The notes below the pieces were generated by a model. The model searched no databases and was not told the DNA's origin. It worked only from the letters and a program-made list of their open reading frames with translations. The translations under genes were made by a program, and so were the position numbers. A stretch of DNA of 64,000 bases from Schleiferilactobacillus perolens DSM 12744 (GTDB lineage: Bacteria; Bacillota; Bacilli; Lactobacillales; Lactobacillaceae), in assembly GCF_001435585.1 (NCBI RefSeq), contig NZ_AZEC01000001.1:372001-436000 (forward strand). The letters are read 5' to 3'. This document shows positions 9,164-17,464 of this stretch, one piece after another; positions within the stretch are counted from its first letter, which is position 1; each line of letters opens with the position of its first letter.

Positions 9164-10189
9164 TTATTCTCCTCTTCGTTGTGTATCTAATGGTTTTGTT
9201 GATTCTCGAATTTCAATTTCAAAGGGAAATGTCTCACCGTTAATTGACTCACCGCTGGTGATATGCTGCAATAATGCAGTAGCGCCAGCTTTACCCATTC
9301 GATAGAAGGGTTGACGAACCGTTGTTAAACGGGGCCGTACCATTTCTGATAAACGTGTGCCATCAAAACCGGTAACGGATAGATCATCTGGCACGGAAAG
9401 CCCAAACTCATGCGCGGCGGCGATAACCCCTAATGCTGCCTCGTCGCTCACGCAACAAACAGCTGTAATGTCGTATTCGCCACTATAGAGTCGTTTGAAA
9501 CCGGTGTAGCCAGATTCATAACTAAAGTCGCCACGTTGTACCCAAGCAATACTGGGTACCATACCAGCATCCATCATGGCATCGCGATAGCCTTTGATAC
9601 GGGGCGCGCCAGTGACATGGTCATCTGGATCAGCGCCGATGATGGCGATGTGCTGATGGCCAATACTTAACAGGTAACTTGTTACAGCATGCATTGCCGC
9701 CACATCATCAATGACAAAGGCTGGCAGACTATTATTTCTAGTTGATGTGGAAATCAACGTTGTGTTCAAGCGCAATCGTTGAATCAGCGTTAAAGCTGTT
9801 TCTGTAAACTGATTAGAAACAATTACTAACCCCTCGACCTGCCGATTACGCATCATGTTGATATTTTCCAGTAGTCGGCGTTCATCACCACCAATGCCAG
9901 TATGGGCGAGAATGACATCATAACCAGCTGCATATGCAGCATCTTCAATGCCATTGATAATGTCGCCGGAAAAACTCGTACTAACGCTGGGGATGAGAAT
10001 ACCGATAATTTTGCTTGATGCGCTGACCAATGTATGTGCAGCCGCATTTTTCAAATAATGATGGGCATCCGCAATTTTATTAACTCGATCAAATGTCTCT
10101 TGACTGTAACCACCAGTACCATTTAGCACGCGGGACACAGTGGCAATTGAAACCCTTGCCTCCTTTGCGATTTCCTTAATTGTAATCAT
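9164..10189 (-). CDS. LacI-family transcriptional regulator
   Basis: This 341-residue regulator is first in the leftward operon. Residues 1-50 are a LacI helix-turn-helix (TIKEIAKEARVSIATVSRVLNG), then a hinge helix, then a periplasmic-binding-protein-like effector domain (about 60-335, with the SVTGFDGTRLSEMVRPRLTTVRQP block near 275-300). It precedes the binding protein by two bases, so it is autoregulated with the transporter. Two LacI-type palindromes lie in its own promoter (10249-10260 and 10290-10304), as expected for a local sugar-responsive repressor. The inducer is not evident. The divergent GH65 phosphorylase is likely part of the same regulon. Confidence 0.92.
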   Translation of the reverse strand: MITIKEIAKEARVSIATVSRVLNGTGGYSQETFDRVNKIADAHHYLKNAAAHTLVSASSKIIGILIPSVSTSFSGDIINGIEDAAYAAGYDVILAHTGIGGDERRLLENINMMRNRQVEGLVIVSNQFTETALTLIQRLRLNTTLISTSTRNNSLPAFVIDDVAAMHAVTSYLLSIGHQHIAIIGADPDDHVTGAPRIKGYRDAMMDAGMVPSIAWVQRGDFSYESGYTGFKRLYSGEYDITAVCCVSDEAALGVIAAAHEFGLSVPDDLSVTGFDGTRLSEMVRPRLTTVRQPFYRMGKAGATALLQHITSGESINGETFPFEIEIRESTKPLDTQRRGE

Positions 10190-10248
10190 GACAATCCCTC
10201 ACCTGTTATACATGTTCGATAAAGTAACTTCCCAAAACCGCAAATCCA

Positions 10249-10260
10249 GTAAACGTTTAC
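10249..10260. promoter_or_regulatory. LacI/CcpA-type operator (perfect palindrome)
   Basis: GTAAACGTTTAC is a perfect 12-base palindrome next to the predicted transcription start of the lacI-ABC operon. It fits both LacI-family operators and the cre consensus, so the protein that binds cannot be decided from sequence. Confidence 0.75.
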
Positions 10261-10266
10261 ACAAAC

Positions 10267-10304
10267 AATATAACACCGCTTCCAGATTTACGCAAATGTT
10301 TACG
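10267..10304 (-). promoter_or_regulatory. Promoter of the lacI-ABC operon with overlapping second operator
   Basis: On the minus strand TTGCGT (10295-10290), a 17-base spacer and TATATT (10272-10267) form a promoter. The imperfect palindrome CGCAAATGTTTACG (10291-10304) overlaps the -35 box. With the operator at 10249 this leaves binding sites on both sides of the promoter, the usual arrangement for repression. Confidence 0.65.
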
Positions 10305-10444
10305 TGGAATTGTTATGTTACAGTTTTTGAAACTGCCATGAAAGCTTTGAAACAGGCAGTTCTATTTCAGTGGCACAACGAAAATATTAAGAAAAATCAG
10401 ATTTGACCAACCGATTAATGACAAAGAGGGGCAGATACTTCACG

Positions 10445-10474
10445 TTGACAGCTTTCAAATTCCATGCTTACAAT
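10445..10474 (+). promoter_or_regulatory. Promoter of the first GH65 gene
   Basis: TTGACA (10445-10450), an 18-base spacer and TACAAT (10469-10474) form a near-consensus promoter. The 327-base gap 10190-10516 otherwise holds the divergent promoter, its operators, and a related pair of sites, TGAAAGCTTTGAAA (10339) and TGACAGCTTTCAAA (10446), 107 bases apart. The second of these overlaps this -35 box. Confidence 0.7.
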
Positions 10475-10516
10475 GCCAGGTAGTTGAAGCGGTCCCAAGA
10501 AGGAGGAAATCTTACC

Positions 10517-12673
10517 ATGCACGATCCATTTGTCATTGCATTACCGGATATCAACAACCATGCACCGGCCAATCTAGAAACGGTCTTTAGTATTGGCAAC
10601 GGGCATTTTGGTATTCGTGCCAGTGATCCGTTGAGTCATAGCGCAACTGGTGGCACCATCGTGAACGGCTTCTTTGAAACAGCACCAATCACCTATGGCG
10701 AATCGGCGTATGGATATGCCAAAAACCATCAAACCATTATCAATTTACCCGATTTACGTGCAGTCACAGTCACTGATGAAGCGGGGGCTGCTTTTACCAC
10801 TCAGAAACTAGTCAGTCAGGAATTGGATTTACACACAGGATTGTTGACCACTGAGATGATTTTAGCCACGCTGGATGGCAAACGGCTGCATTTGCAATTG
10901 ACCGAAGCGATTGGTCAAACAAACCAGAACGTCGCTGCATTGCAGTATACTTTTACCCCACTTAGCTTCTCGGGAAAAATCACCGTAACTAAAAAGCTGG
11001 CCTTTTACCAAGCTGCTGTGACAGACGATGATCCGCGTAAGGCTCGCGCTGTTCAATCATTACAGATTGACGATATGGCGGTTGATCAAGGCCAAGCTAT
11101 CCAGATTACGACTGCCAGTACGCATTTACGTGTTCAAATGGCCCTCTCTGTCCCGGAAACAACTACTTTAGACTTGACACAGAATCAAGCGACGGAGTTC
11201 TTTGTGGGGGCTGAGGTGGGGCCTGTGGGCAATGCTGATGGTGATTATCCAACCTTGGTACTGCCGCCAGATTTAGGGACAGTCGCAGAAGATGGACAAC
11301 AATATTGGCAGCAAGTTTGGGCTCAAGGCACAGTGGACATTACTGGTGACAAACCGCTTGCGCAGGGTATCCACTACAACATTTTTCAATTGAATAGTTC
11401 TGCTGGCCGGGATGGGCACACTAACATTTCTGCCAAAGGTGTCAGCGGTGTGGGCTATGAAGGTCATTACTTCTGGGATACGGAAATGTACATGCTGCCG
11501 TATTTCATCTTGACTCAACCGACAATTGCCAAGCAGCTGTTGGCTTATCGCTATCACATCTTGCCCCAGGCCAAAGAACGGGCCCGCACGCTGGGTGTGA
11601 CGAATGGTGCCTTGTTTGCTTGGCGGACGATTAACGGCGAAGAAGCCAGCGCGTATTACCCTGCCGGTACGGCTCAATATCATATTGATGCCGATATTGC
11701 TTATGGGATTGGCCAATATTACGCCGCCACTGGTGATTTGGACTTTATAACCAAGATGGGCTTTGAAATGATTGTTGAAACCGCTCGTTTCTGGGCCAAT
11801 TTTGGTTCTTGGTTTATCAAAGACGGCAAAAAGGTCTTCGGTTTCTTCGATGTCACCGGGCCAGACGAATACACGGCACTGGTGGACAATAATTACTACA
11901 CCAACCGGATGGCTCAGCACAACTTGGAATTAGTGGGACAATTGATCAAGGCATTCCAAGACGCTGGTCAGGCATTACCAGTTTCGGTTAGTGAAAAAGA
12001 ACAGGCCGATTTTGAAATCATCGCCGATAACATTTATCTGCCATACAACCAGGAACATCAGATCAACGCGCAAGATGACAGCTTCTTCGATAAGCCGGTA
12101 TGGCCGTTTGCAGAAACACCGAAGGAAAATTATCCGTTGCTGCTGCACTATCATCCACTGATGATCTATCGGCACCAAGTGAATAAACAGGCGGACACGT
12201 TACTGGCGGATTACTTGTTCTTTGACGATGTGCCGACTGACCAATTGCAACGGGAATATGATTATTATGAATCAGTCACCACGCACGATTCCTCATTATC
12301 GCGGGCAATCTTTAGCGCGTTGGCAGCACGCTTAGGTATGGGGGCGAAAGCTTACTCATACTTTATGGATACGGCGCGAATGGATTTAACGGATTTACAG
12401 GGAAACACCGCCGATGGACTCCATCTGGCCAATCTTGGGGGTAGCTGGCTTAGCATTGTCACCGGGTTTGCCGGGCTGCACTACACGGCAGATAATTTGA
12501 CAATTACTAATCATCTACCGGAAAATTGGGAAAAATTGGCGTTTAAGTGCCAGTATCAGGGACGACAATTGCAAGTTTCGATGTCCCATTTTGGAACTGA
12601 AGTGACTGTGTTAGCTGGTGATCCACTGGATATTACGATTGATGGCGTGCAACAGAAAATTGCAGCGCAGTAG
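10517..12673 (+). CDS. GH65 glycoside phosphorylase (alpha-glucobiose type)
   Basis: The start is the ATG at 10517, placed by AAGAAGGAGG at 10498-10506; the open frame begins at a TTG at 10484 but that lies upstream of this site. The 718-residue protein has the GH65 layout: N-terminal beta-sandwich (about 10-260), linker, (alpha/alpha)6 barrel (about 300-650) and a small C-terminal beta domain. The GNGHFGIRAS N-terminal signature, FWDTEMYMLPYFI and the acid motif TGPDEY, with catalytic Glu451, are visible. THDSSLSRAIF near 595 is the phosphate-binding segment. Cytoplasmic GH65 enzymes split maltose, kojibiose, nigerose or trehalose with phosphate to glucose and beta-glucose 1-phosphate; which one cannot be read here. 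It is shorter than the second GH65 protein at 13.7 kb and only distantly similar to it, so the two should differ in substrate. Confidence 0.88.
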   Translation: MHDPFVIALPDINNHAPANLETVFSIGNGHFGIRASDPLSHSATGGTIVNGFFETAPITYGESAYGYAKNHQTIINLPDLRAVTVTDEAGAAFTTQKLVSQELDLHTGLLTTEMILATLDGKRLHLQLTEAIGQTNQNVAALQYTFTPLSFSGKITVTKKLAFYQAAVTDDDPRKARAVQSLQIDDMAVDQGQAIQITTASTHLRVQMALSVPETTTLDLTQNQATEFFVGAEVGPVGNADGDYPTLVLPPDLGTVAEDGQQYWQQVWAQGTVDITGDKPLAQGIHYNIFQLNSSAGRDGHTNISAKGVSGVGYEGHYFWDTEMYMLPYFILTQPTIAKQLLAYRYHILPQAKERARTLGVTNGALFAWRTINGEEASAYYPAGTAQYHIDADIAYGIGQYYAATGDLDFITKMGFEMIVETARFWANFGSWFIKDGKKVFGFFDVTGPDEYTALVDNNYYTNRMAQHNLELVGQLIKAFQDAGQALPVSVSEKEQADFEIIADNIYLPYNQEHQINAQDDSFFDKPVWPFAETPKENYPLLLHYHPLMIYRHQVNKQADTLLADYLFFDDVPTDQLQREYDYYESVTTHDSSLSRAIFSALAARLGMGAKAYSYFMDTARMDLTDLQGNTADGLHLANLGGSWLSIVTGFAGLHYTADNLTITNHLPENWEKLAFKCQYQGRQLQVSMSHFGTEVTVLAGDPLDITIDGVQQKIAAQ

Positions 12674-12702
12674 TCCCAAATTTTGACAGTATTATTGATG
12701 GG

Positions 12703-12733
12703 CAGCATTTGCGATTGCAAATGCTGTTTTTAT
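12703..12733 (+). terminator. Rho-independent terminator of the first GH65 gene
   Basis: CAGCATTTGC (12703-12712) pairs with GCAAATGCTG (12717-12726) around a four-base loop, followed by TTTTTATTT. Confidence 0.88.
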
Positions 12734-12866
12734 TTGTGCGCCCGGCATGGGCGCTAACTCAGGGGACTGTAGGCCGCAGTAGTCGGAACTACTAGTCGAC
12801 GGCAACGGTGTTCACCGTGAGGTGGAATCTGAAGAAAGCAGTTACTAAAATTTTTAAAAAAGAACG

Positions 12867-12915
12867 TTGACCGAAAACGTTTTTGTAGTATACTAACAAA
12901 TGTAAGCATTTGCAA
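12867..12915 (+). promoter_or_regulatory. Promoter and two operators of the second GH65 operon
   Basis: TTGACC (12867-12872), a 16-base spacer and TATACT (12889-12894) form the promoter. The spacer carries a LacI-type palindrome centred on AAACGTTT (about 12873-12885). A second near-palindrome, ATGTAAGCATTTGCA (12900-12914), covers the transcription start. Upstream, 12740-12860 shows only small hairpins and no gene. Confidence 0.75.
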
Positions 12916-12932
12916 GAGAGGAGGATCAACGA

Positions 12933-13349
12933 ATGAAGCGGTACACCATTGTGAGAGCATTGGCAGCGGTTATTGATGTGATTATCATTTATGTTCCGAG
13001 TGTCGTGCTGTTTAACACATTTTTAGTGCATCAAATTCGCTACGCCGATCTCATGGCGCAAGCAGTATTTGTTCTTTATAACATTGTGGCAGTGACCGGT
13101 TTCCATGGCCAAACGATTGGGAAATACTTTGCTCGACTACGTGTCGATACGAGCCAATTGATGAGTCAGCGCACTTTTTTTGCGGGTATGCGGGAAGTTG
13201 CCAAGTTGCTATATTTCACGCCAATCATCGGAGTGCCGCTGATTGGGATCAATTTACTGGTGTGTTTAGTGACTGGCAAGATGCTGGAAGACTACATCGG
13301 CCAAACTGCAGTTGTGATCAATCCGAATGGGCGGGTGATTAAGCCATGA
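12933..13349 (+). CDS. RDD-family membrane protein
   Basis: This 138-residue protein is the first gene of the second phosphorylase operon, with a strong GAGAGGAGG site upstream. It matches the RDD pattern: an Arg in the first membrane helix region (VRALAAVIDVIIIYVP), a second helix, then GQTIGKYFARLRV and a third helix near 90-118 followed by DYIGQTAVV. RDD proteins are small integral membrane proteins of uncertain function; some act in ion or osmotic homeostasis. Its stop overlaps the next start as ATGA, so the two are translated together. Why it heads a disaccharide operon is unexplained. Confidence 0.8.
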   Translation: MKRYTIVRALAAVIDVIIIYVPSVVLFNTFLVHQIRYADLMAQAVFVLYNIVAVTGFHGQTIGKYFARLRVDTSQLMSQRTFFAGMREVAKLLYFTPIIGVPLIGINLLVCLVTGKMLEDYIGQTAVVINPNGRVIKP

Positions 13350-13624
13350 ATCAAGCGATTTCGAATAGTCCATTATCCAAGATCTCGACCGGAGCATTGG
13401 CACTGCTGCTAATCCTAACAATTGTGGCAATCTATGTGCTGGCGTACCATTTTCGCAACGATTATGATCCGAAACGATTGATTAAGTCGTATGCAGTGTT
13501 CTTCTTACCATTGCTGGGTGTCGGTTTGTTGCTTCACATCCAAGTGATTCTAATCGTTGGCATCTATCTGGCTGGGATCTTTGTTCTAGTATTTCGATCC
13601 AACCATTACTTTTATGGACGTTAA
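13346..13624 (+). CDS. Small membrane protein of unknown function
   Basis: This is a 92-residue protein with three predicted membrane segments (about 15-35, 45-64 and 66-85) and short charged loops (HFRNDYDPKRL and a FRSNHYFYGR tail). It overlaps the RDD gene by four bases (ATGA) and is followed, after a 22-base palindrome, by the GH65 gene. No family is recognised. Coupling to the RDD protein suggests the two form a membrane pair. Confidence 0.7.
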   Translation: MNQAISNSPLSKISTGALALLLILTIVAIYVLAYHFRNDYDPKRLIKSYAVFFLPLLGVGLLLHIQVILIVGIYLAGIFVLVFRSNHYFYGR

Positions 13625-13636
13625 TTTTTTTAGACT

Positions 13637-13658
13637 TTTCCAAAAACGTTTTTGGAAA
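13637..13658. promoter_or_regulatory. 22-base perfect palindrome upstream of GH65
   Basis: The core CCAAAAACGTTTTTGG extends to TTT and AAA on either side, giving 22 bases of perfect dyad symmetry centred at 13647/13648. It contains the AAACGTTT centre seen in the operon's first operator, so a LacI-family protein is the likely ligand. As RNA it could also form a hairpin within the operon. Confidence 0.75.
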
Positions 13659-13687
13659 GCGATTAATATTTTGGGAGGTAAGTGATT

Positions 13688-16033
13688 TTGGCATCAACAA
13701 TCCAATATGCAAATAATCCGTGGGAAGTGAGGGAGGCCAGTTTCGACAGCCGCAACTTGGGAAAGTATGAAACAATTTTTGCCTTGGGGAACGGCTACAT
13801 GGGCAGTCGAGCAGCGACCGAAGAGCACTATGTGGGTGAAAAACGAGATACTTTCATCAATGGCACCTTCGATAAATTCGATGCGGATGAGGTGACTGAG
13901 CTGCCCAACGTGCCTGATGTCTTTCAACTGCGATTGCGGGTCCATGATCAGCCGCTGGATCTCAATACCGGCTGCGTCACAGATTATCAGCGGACACTAA
14001 ACCTGCAAACAGGGGAATTGACCAGGCAGTTTAAGTGGCAGTTTGACGATCGCCAATTGAATTTTCATTCAAGCCGGTTCGTTTCGTTCCATGATCGGCA
14101 CGTTCTGGGATCTCAAATTACGATTACAAATGATGGTTCTGCGGATTTGCCGCTGGTTTTTCAAAGCGGCATTGATGGCCAGCAAAGCAACTCAGGCAGC
14201 CAACACTTTAATGATTGGGAGAAGCGGCAGTATGAGGGCAAGGTTTTGCAATATGTCGCCAAAACCAATCAATCCAACATTCTGTTTGTCATTACCGCTG
14301 GACAAAATGTCATGGTTGGCAAAAACAGTGAAATCGTAAAAACACGGACCCTCATGCCCCGCCGCCAGCTATTGCAGGAATTCACGATTCGTCTAGCCCC
14401 CGGTGAGTCTCTCGTCTTCGAAAAAAATGCGGCGATTTTCACGTCACGGGACAACGACGTATTATATCCCGACAAAGAAAGCCTACAGCAAAACGGATTG
14501 CAACGGGTCGATCAGTTAATGCGCGATGGCTATCAAAATAATCTCCAGGCCTCGATTAGCGCGTGGCAACAAAAAGTTTGGGAGAAGATGCCGATTACCA
14601 TTGACTCCCCTGACAACATGGATCAATTATCACTGAATTTTGCCCGGTATCATTTGCACACAATGACACCAGCTCATGATGAGCGCATGAATGTGGGCGC
14701 AAAGGGTCTCACTGGTGAAGGGTACAAGGGCCACACTTTCTGGGATACAGAAATGTTTATCCTGCCGTATTTCATCTTTAATTTTCCTGATGCGGCGAGA
14801 AAACTGGTGAAATACCGTTACCTTGGTCTGGGCGGGGCTCGGCGCAAAGCCGCTGCTAATGGTTTCAAGGGCGCCCAATATCCTTGGGAATCGGCCTGGA
14901 TTGATGATGGCGAAAGCACGCCAGTCTGGGGAGCGGCAGACATCATTACCGGCAAAGCCACCAAAATTTGGTCCGGGTTCATTGAGCAACACATTACCGC
15001 CGATGTGGCATACGGCATGAACGAATATATGAACGCTACCCAAGACCACCAATTTGCTGAACATTTTGGCTATGAAGTAATTCTAGATACGGCTCGTTTT
15101 TGGACAAGCCGGGTTGAGTGGCACGAAGACAAGCAGCAATACGAGATTTGTGATGTCATTGGCCCAGATGAATACAAAGAACATGCGGACAACAATGCCT
15201 TCACAAATTACATGGCCCACTGGAATATGCAGCTGGCACTGAATCTGATTGATCGGTTGAAGCAGGAAGAACCACTGATTTACGACCGCTATGATCGGAA
15301 GATGGATCTGGTGTCCTTACGGCAGGATCTGACGGATCGGTTGGCTAAATTATATTTACCGCAGCCTAATACTGCCGGGGTCATTCCGGAAGATGATGCG
15401 TATCTATCTAAGCAAGTGCTGGATCTGAAACCATATCTGGATGGCAATGATGTGGGTGCACTATTCGACCACTTTAATCTGGATCAGGTGAACGACATGC
15501 AGATCACCAAACAAGCGGATGTTATCTTGCTGCTGTATCTGTTTGAAAAGCAGTTCCCCGCCCAAGTGAAGCATGCCAACTGGGATTACTACGAACCAAA
15601 GACGACCCACGATTCGTCACTCTCGATGTTGACCCATACGATTTTTGCCGCGGATTTGGGACTCAAAGACCAGGCAGAAGATTTCTATGAGCGAGCACGC
15701 TTGATTGATCTTGGACCGAACATGAAGAGCAGTGATGAGGGCATTCATGCGGCATCAATCGGGGGGATTTGGAACATGGTGATCTTTGGCTTCGGCGGTG
15801 TGCGGTATTTGGCGGGTCAGTTACGGATTAATCCAAATCTACCGGAGAAATGGCGCTCACTTGATTTCCGAATCTGGTGGCATCAACAGGAGTTACACAT
15901 TCATGAAACACAAGATCAACTCATCATCAAGAACTTGACCGGTACAGCACCAGTACACTTCGAGCATGAAGGAAAAGAGTATTCCGTTGACGATACATTA
16001 ACCATTGGTCTCAAACAAACAGCACCACAATGA
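13688..16033 (+). CDS. GH65 glycoside phosphorylase (maltose/kojibiose phosphorylase-like)
   Basis: I prefer the TTG at 13688, nine bases after GGGAGG, over the GTG at 13682, which is only three bases from it. The roughly 781-residue protein has the full GH65 architecture: N-terminal beta-sandwich (20-270, with FALGNGYMGSRAA), helical linker, (alpha/alpha)6 barrel (about 310-690) and C-terminal beta domain. FWDTEMFILPYF, VIGPDEYKEHADNNAF with acid Glu495, and THDSSLSMLTH (phosphate site) are intact. The ESAWIDDGESTP insertion is seen in maltose/kojibiose-type members. It sits in one operon with a binding protein, two permeases, a LacI regulator and pgmB. This fits uptake of an alpha-glucobiose followed by phosphorolysis to glucose and beta-glucose 1-phosphate. 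Confidence 0.9.
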   Translation: MASTIQYANNPWEVREASFDSRNLGKYETIFALGNGYMGSRAATEEHYVGEKRDTFINGTFDKFDADEVTELPNVPDVFQLRLRVHDQPLDLNTGCVTDYQRTLNLQTGELTRQFKWQFDDRQLNFHSSRFVSFHDRHVLGSQITITNDGSADLPLVFQSGIDGQQSNSGSQHFNDWEKRQYEGKVLQYVAKTNQSNILFVITAGQNVMVGKNSEIVKTRTLMPRRQLLQEFTIRLAPGESLVFEKNAAIFTSRDNDVLYPDKESLQQNGLQRVDQLMRDGYQNNLQASISAWQQKVWEKMPITIDSPDNMDQLSLNFARYHLHTMTPAHDERMNVGAKGLTGEGYKGHTFWDTEMFILPYFIFNFPDAARKLVKYRYLGLGGARRKAAANGFKGAQYPWESAWIDDGESTPVWGAADIITGKATKIWSGFIEQHITADVAYGMNEYMNATQDHQFAEHFGYEVILDTARFWTSRVEWHEDKQQYEICDVIGPDEYKEHADNNAFTNYMAHWNMQLALNLIDRLKQEEPLIYDRYDRKMDLVSLRQDLTDRLAKLYLPQPNTAGVIPEDDAYLSKQVLDLKPYLDGNDVGALFDHFNLDQVNDMQITKQADVILLLYLFEKQFPAQVKHANWDYYEPKTTHDSSLSMLTHTIFAADLGLKDQAEDFYERARLIDLGPNMKSSDEGIHAASIGGIWNMVIFGFGGVRYLAGQLRINPNLPEKWRSLDFRIWWHQQELHIHETQDQLIIKNLTGTAPVHFEHEGKEYSVDDTLTIGLKQTAPQ

Positions 16034-16049
16034 AATGGAGGATTTCAAA

Positions 16050-17321
16050 ATGAAGTTAGGGAAGAAATTGATGGCAGTCGCCACAATCGCGTTGGCAGGA
16101 TTAACGATGGCGGCCTGTGGCGGCGGTAACACCGCATCATCATCTGGGAGTGGCAGTTACAAAGGACAGAACCTCAAGATTGGGGTTTGGATCGGTTCTG
16201 ACCAAGAAAAGCAAGGAATGAACGACCTGATTAAGGGCTTTGAAAAGAAGACGGGTGCGAGGGTAACAGAGAAGGTTTATACCGACTTTAACACCCAGAT
16301 TCAAGCTGATTTAGCGGGACATAAAGCACCCGATGTCTGGTACATGGATTCAGCAATGTACCCATTTTTCCAGAAGCAAGGTGTTTTACAACCGTTGGAT
16401 AGCAAAACAGTTAAGACAAGCAACTTCTATCCGGCTTTGATTAAAGCCTTTAGCACCAATGGCAAGGTCTATGGTGCACCGAAGGATACTTCGACATTGG
16501 CGCTGTATGTCAACAACGACATGCTGAAGAAGACTAATACCAATATTAATGATGTACCCAAGACTTATGAGGATATGATCAAGTGGCTGCCCAGTTTCCA
16601 AGCTAAATTGGATACCGCTTATGGTAAAGGTAAAGTGCACGCCATGGCTTACAACCAGGATATGGCCCGTAACCTGTACATCATGGAACGCAATGGCGGT
16701 CAACCGATCACCAAGTCGGGCAAGGCTAATTTAGCTAGTGATCAGGTCGTTAAGAATCTAGATCTGTATAAGCAGCTGGTAGCGACTGGTGCTGCAGTCA
16801 CACCTAAAGAAATCGGTCAAGGCGATAACGGGACGGCATTCGGTGCTGGCAAAGTGGCCATGATGGAAGAAGGTAACTGGACTTATCCAGTGCAAAAGAA
16901 ACAATACAAGACTAACTTCACGGTGTTACCGATGCTCAGTTGGGAAGGCAAGCAAGGCGGCATGATCTTCACTGTCGGCTGGGGCGAATATGCGCAGTCT
17001 AAAGTGAAGCCGCTGGCCAATGAATGGATCAAGTACGTTTCTTCTGTCGCTACAATGAAGAAGTACATTGAGACGACAGGCACCTTACCAAGCCGGCCAG
17101 ATGTCGCAACGGATGCCAAGTTGGATGACAATGCCTCATTGAAGGTGCACTTGGATGCCAACAAGTATTCCACTGTATGGCAAGCAGGGACCACCTTAAC
17201 CACCATCAACACCTCTTACCAAAACTTCGTCGGCAAAGGTTTAACCGGCAAGACACCATTGAAGAGTGCCTTGGAATCAGCGGATAAACAAGCTAACGCA
17301 GCAATTGACAAAGCCAAGTAA
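16050..17321 (+). CDS. Sugar-binding lipoprotein of the second ABC importer
   Basis: The start ATG at 16050 has TGGAGG seven to eight bases upstream, so earlier in-frame codons are not used. The 423-residue protein has a lipoprotein signal with lipobox MAAC, Cys at 23, and a Gly/Ser tether. The mature domain is an extracellular solute-binding family 1 fold (LKIGVWIGSDQEKQGMNDLIKGF; later APKDTSTLALYVNNDML). It follows the GH65 gene by 16 bases and precedes the permeases across a 143-base gap with strong RNA structure. It is expected to bind the alpha-glucoside cleaved by the GH65 enzyme. Confidence 0.92.
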   Translation: MKLGKKLMAVATIALAGLTMAACGGGNTASSSGSGSYKGQNLKIGVWIGSDQEKQGMNDLIKGFEKKTGARVTEKVYTDFNTQIQADLAGHKAPDVWYMDSAMYPFFQKQGVLQPLDSKTVKTSNFYPALIKAFSTNGKVYGAPKDTSTLALYVNNDMLKKTNTNINDVPKTYEDMIKWLPSFQAKLDTAYGKGKVHAMAYNQDMARNLYIMERNGGQPITKSGKANLASDQVVKNLDLYKQLVATGAAVTPKEIGQGDNGTAFGAGKVAMMEEGNWTYPVQKKQYKTNFTVLPMLSWEGKQGGMIFTVGWGEYAQSKVKPLANEWIKYVSSVATMKKYIETTGTLPSRPDVATDAKLDDNASLKVHLDANKYSTVWQAGTTLTTINTSYQNFVGKGLTGKTPLKSALESADKQANAAIDKAK

Positions 17322-17330
17322 AGAATTAAT

Positions 17331-17408
17331 CAATGGCGCCTGGCCCAGCAAGGCTGGGGGCCATTGGTGTGAGCGTCCCGCACGACTGGAATGGTTACAC
17401 CAATGGCC
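17331..17408 (+). promoter_or_regulatory. Alternative RNA stem-loops between binding protein and permeases
   Basis: CAATGG (17331-17336) can pair with CCATTG (17361-17366), enclosing the strong stem CCCAGC/GCTGGG (17344-17349/17353-17358). The segment GGCCATTGGTGT (17359-17370) is also perfectly complementary to ACACCAATGGCC (17397-17408). The two foldings exclude each other. No U tract follows, so it is not a simple terminator. A role in RNA processing, stability or attenuation is inferred. Confidence 0.7.
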
Positions 17409-17464
17409 GCCCAACTGATATGCAAATGACTGGCGCTGTTTTCATTAATGGAGGATCGAAAATT

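Noticed and set aside
12740-12830. Small hairpins AGTAGT/ACTACT and CGGTG/CACCG before the RDD gene
   Set aside because: Short, no T run and no conserved riboswitch features; not enough to call a regulatory RNA.
13346-13690. GTG at 13682 as start of the second GH65 protein
   Set aside because: Only three bases from GGGAGG; the TTG at 13688 has normal spacing. The two-residue difference does not affect function.
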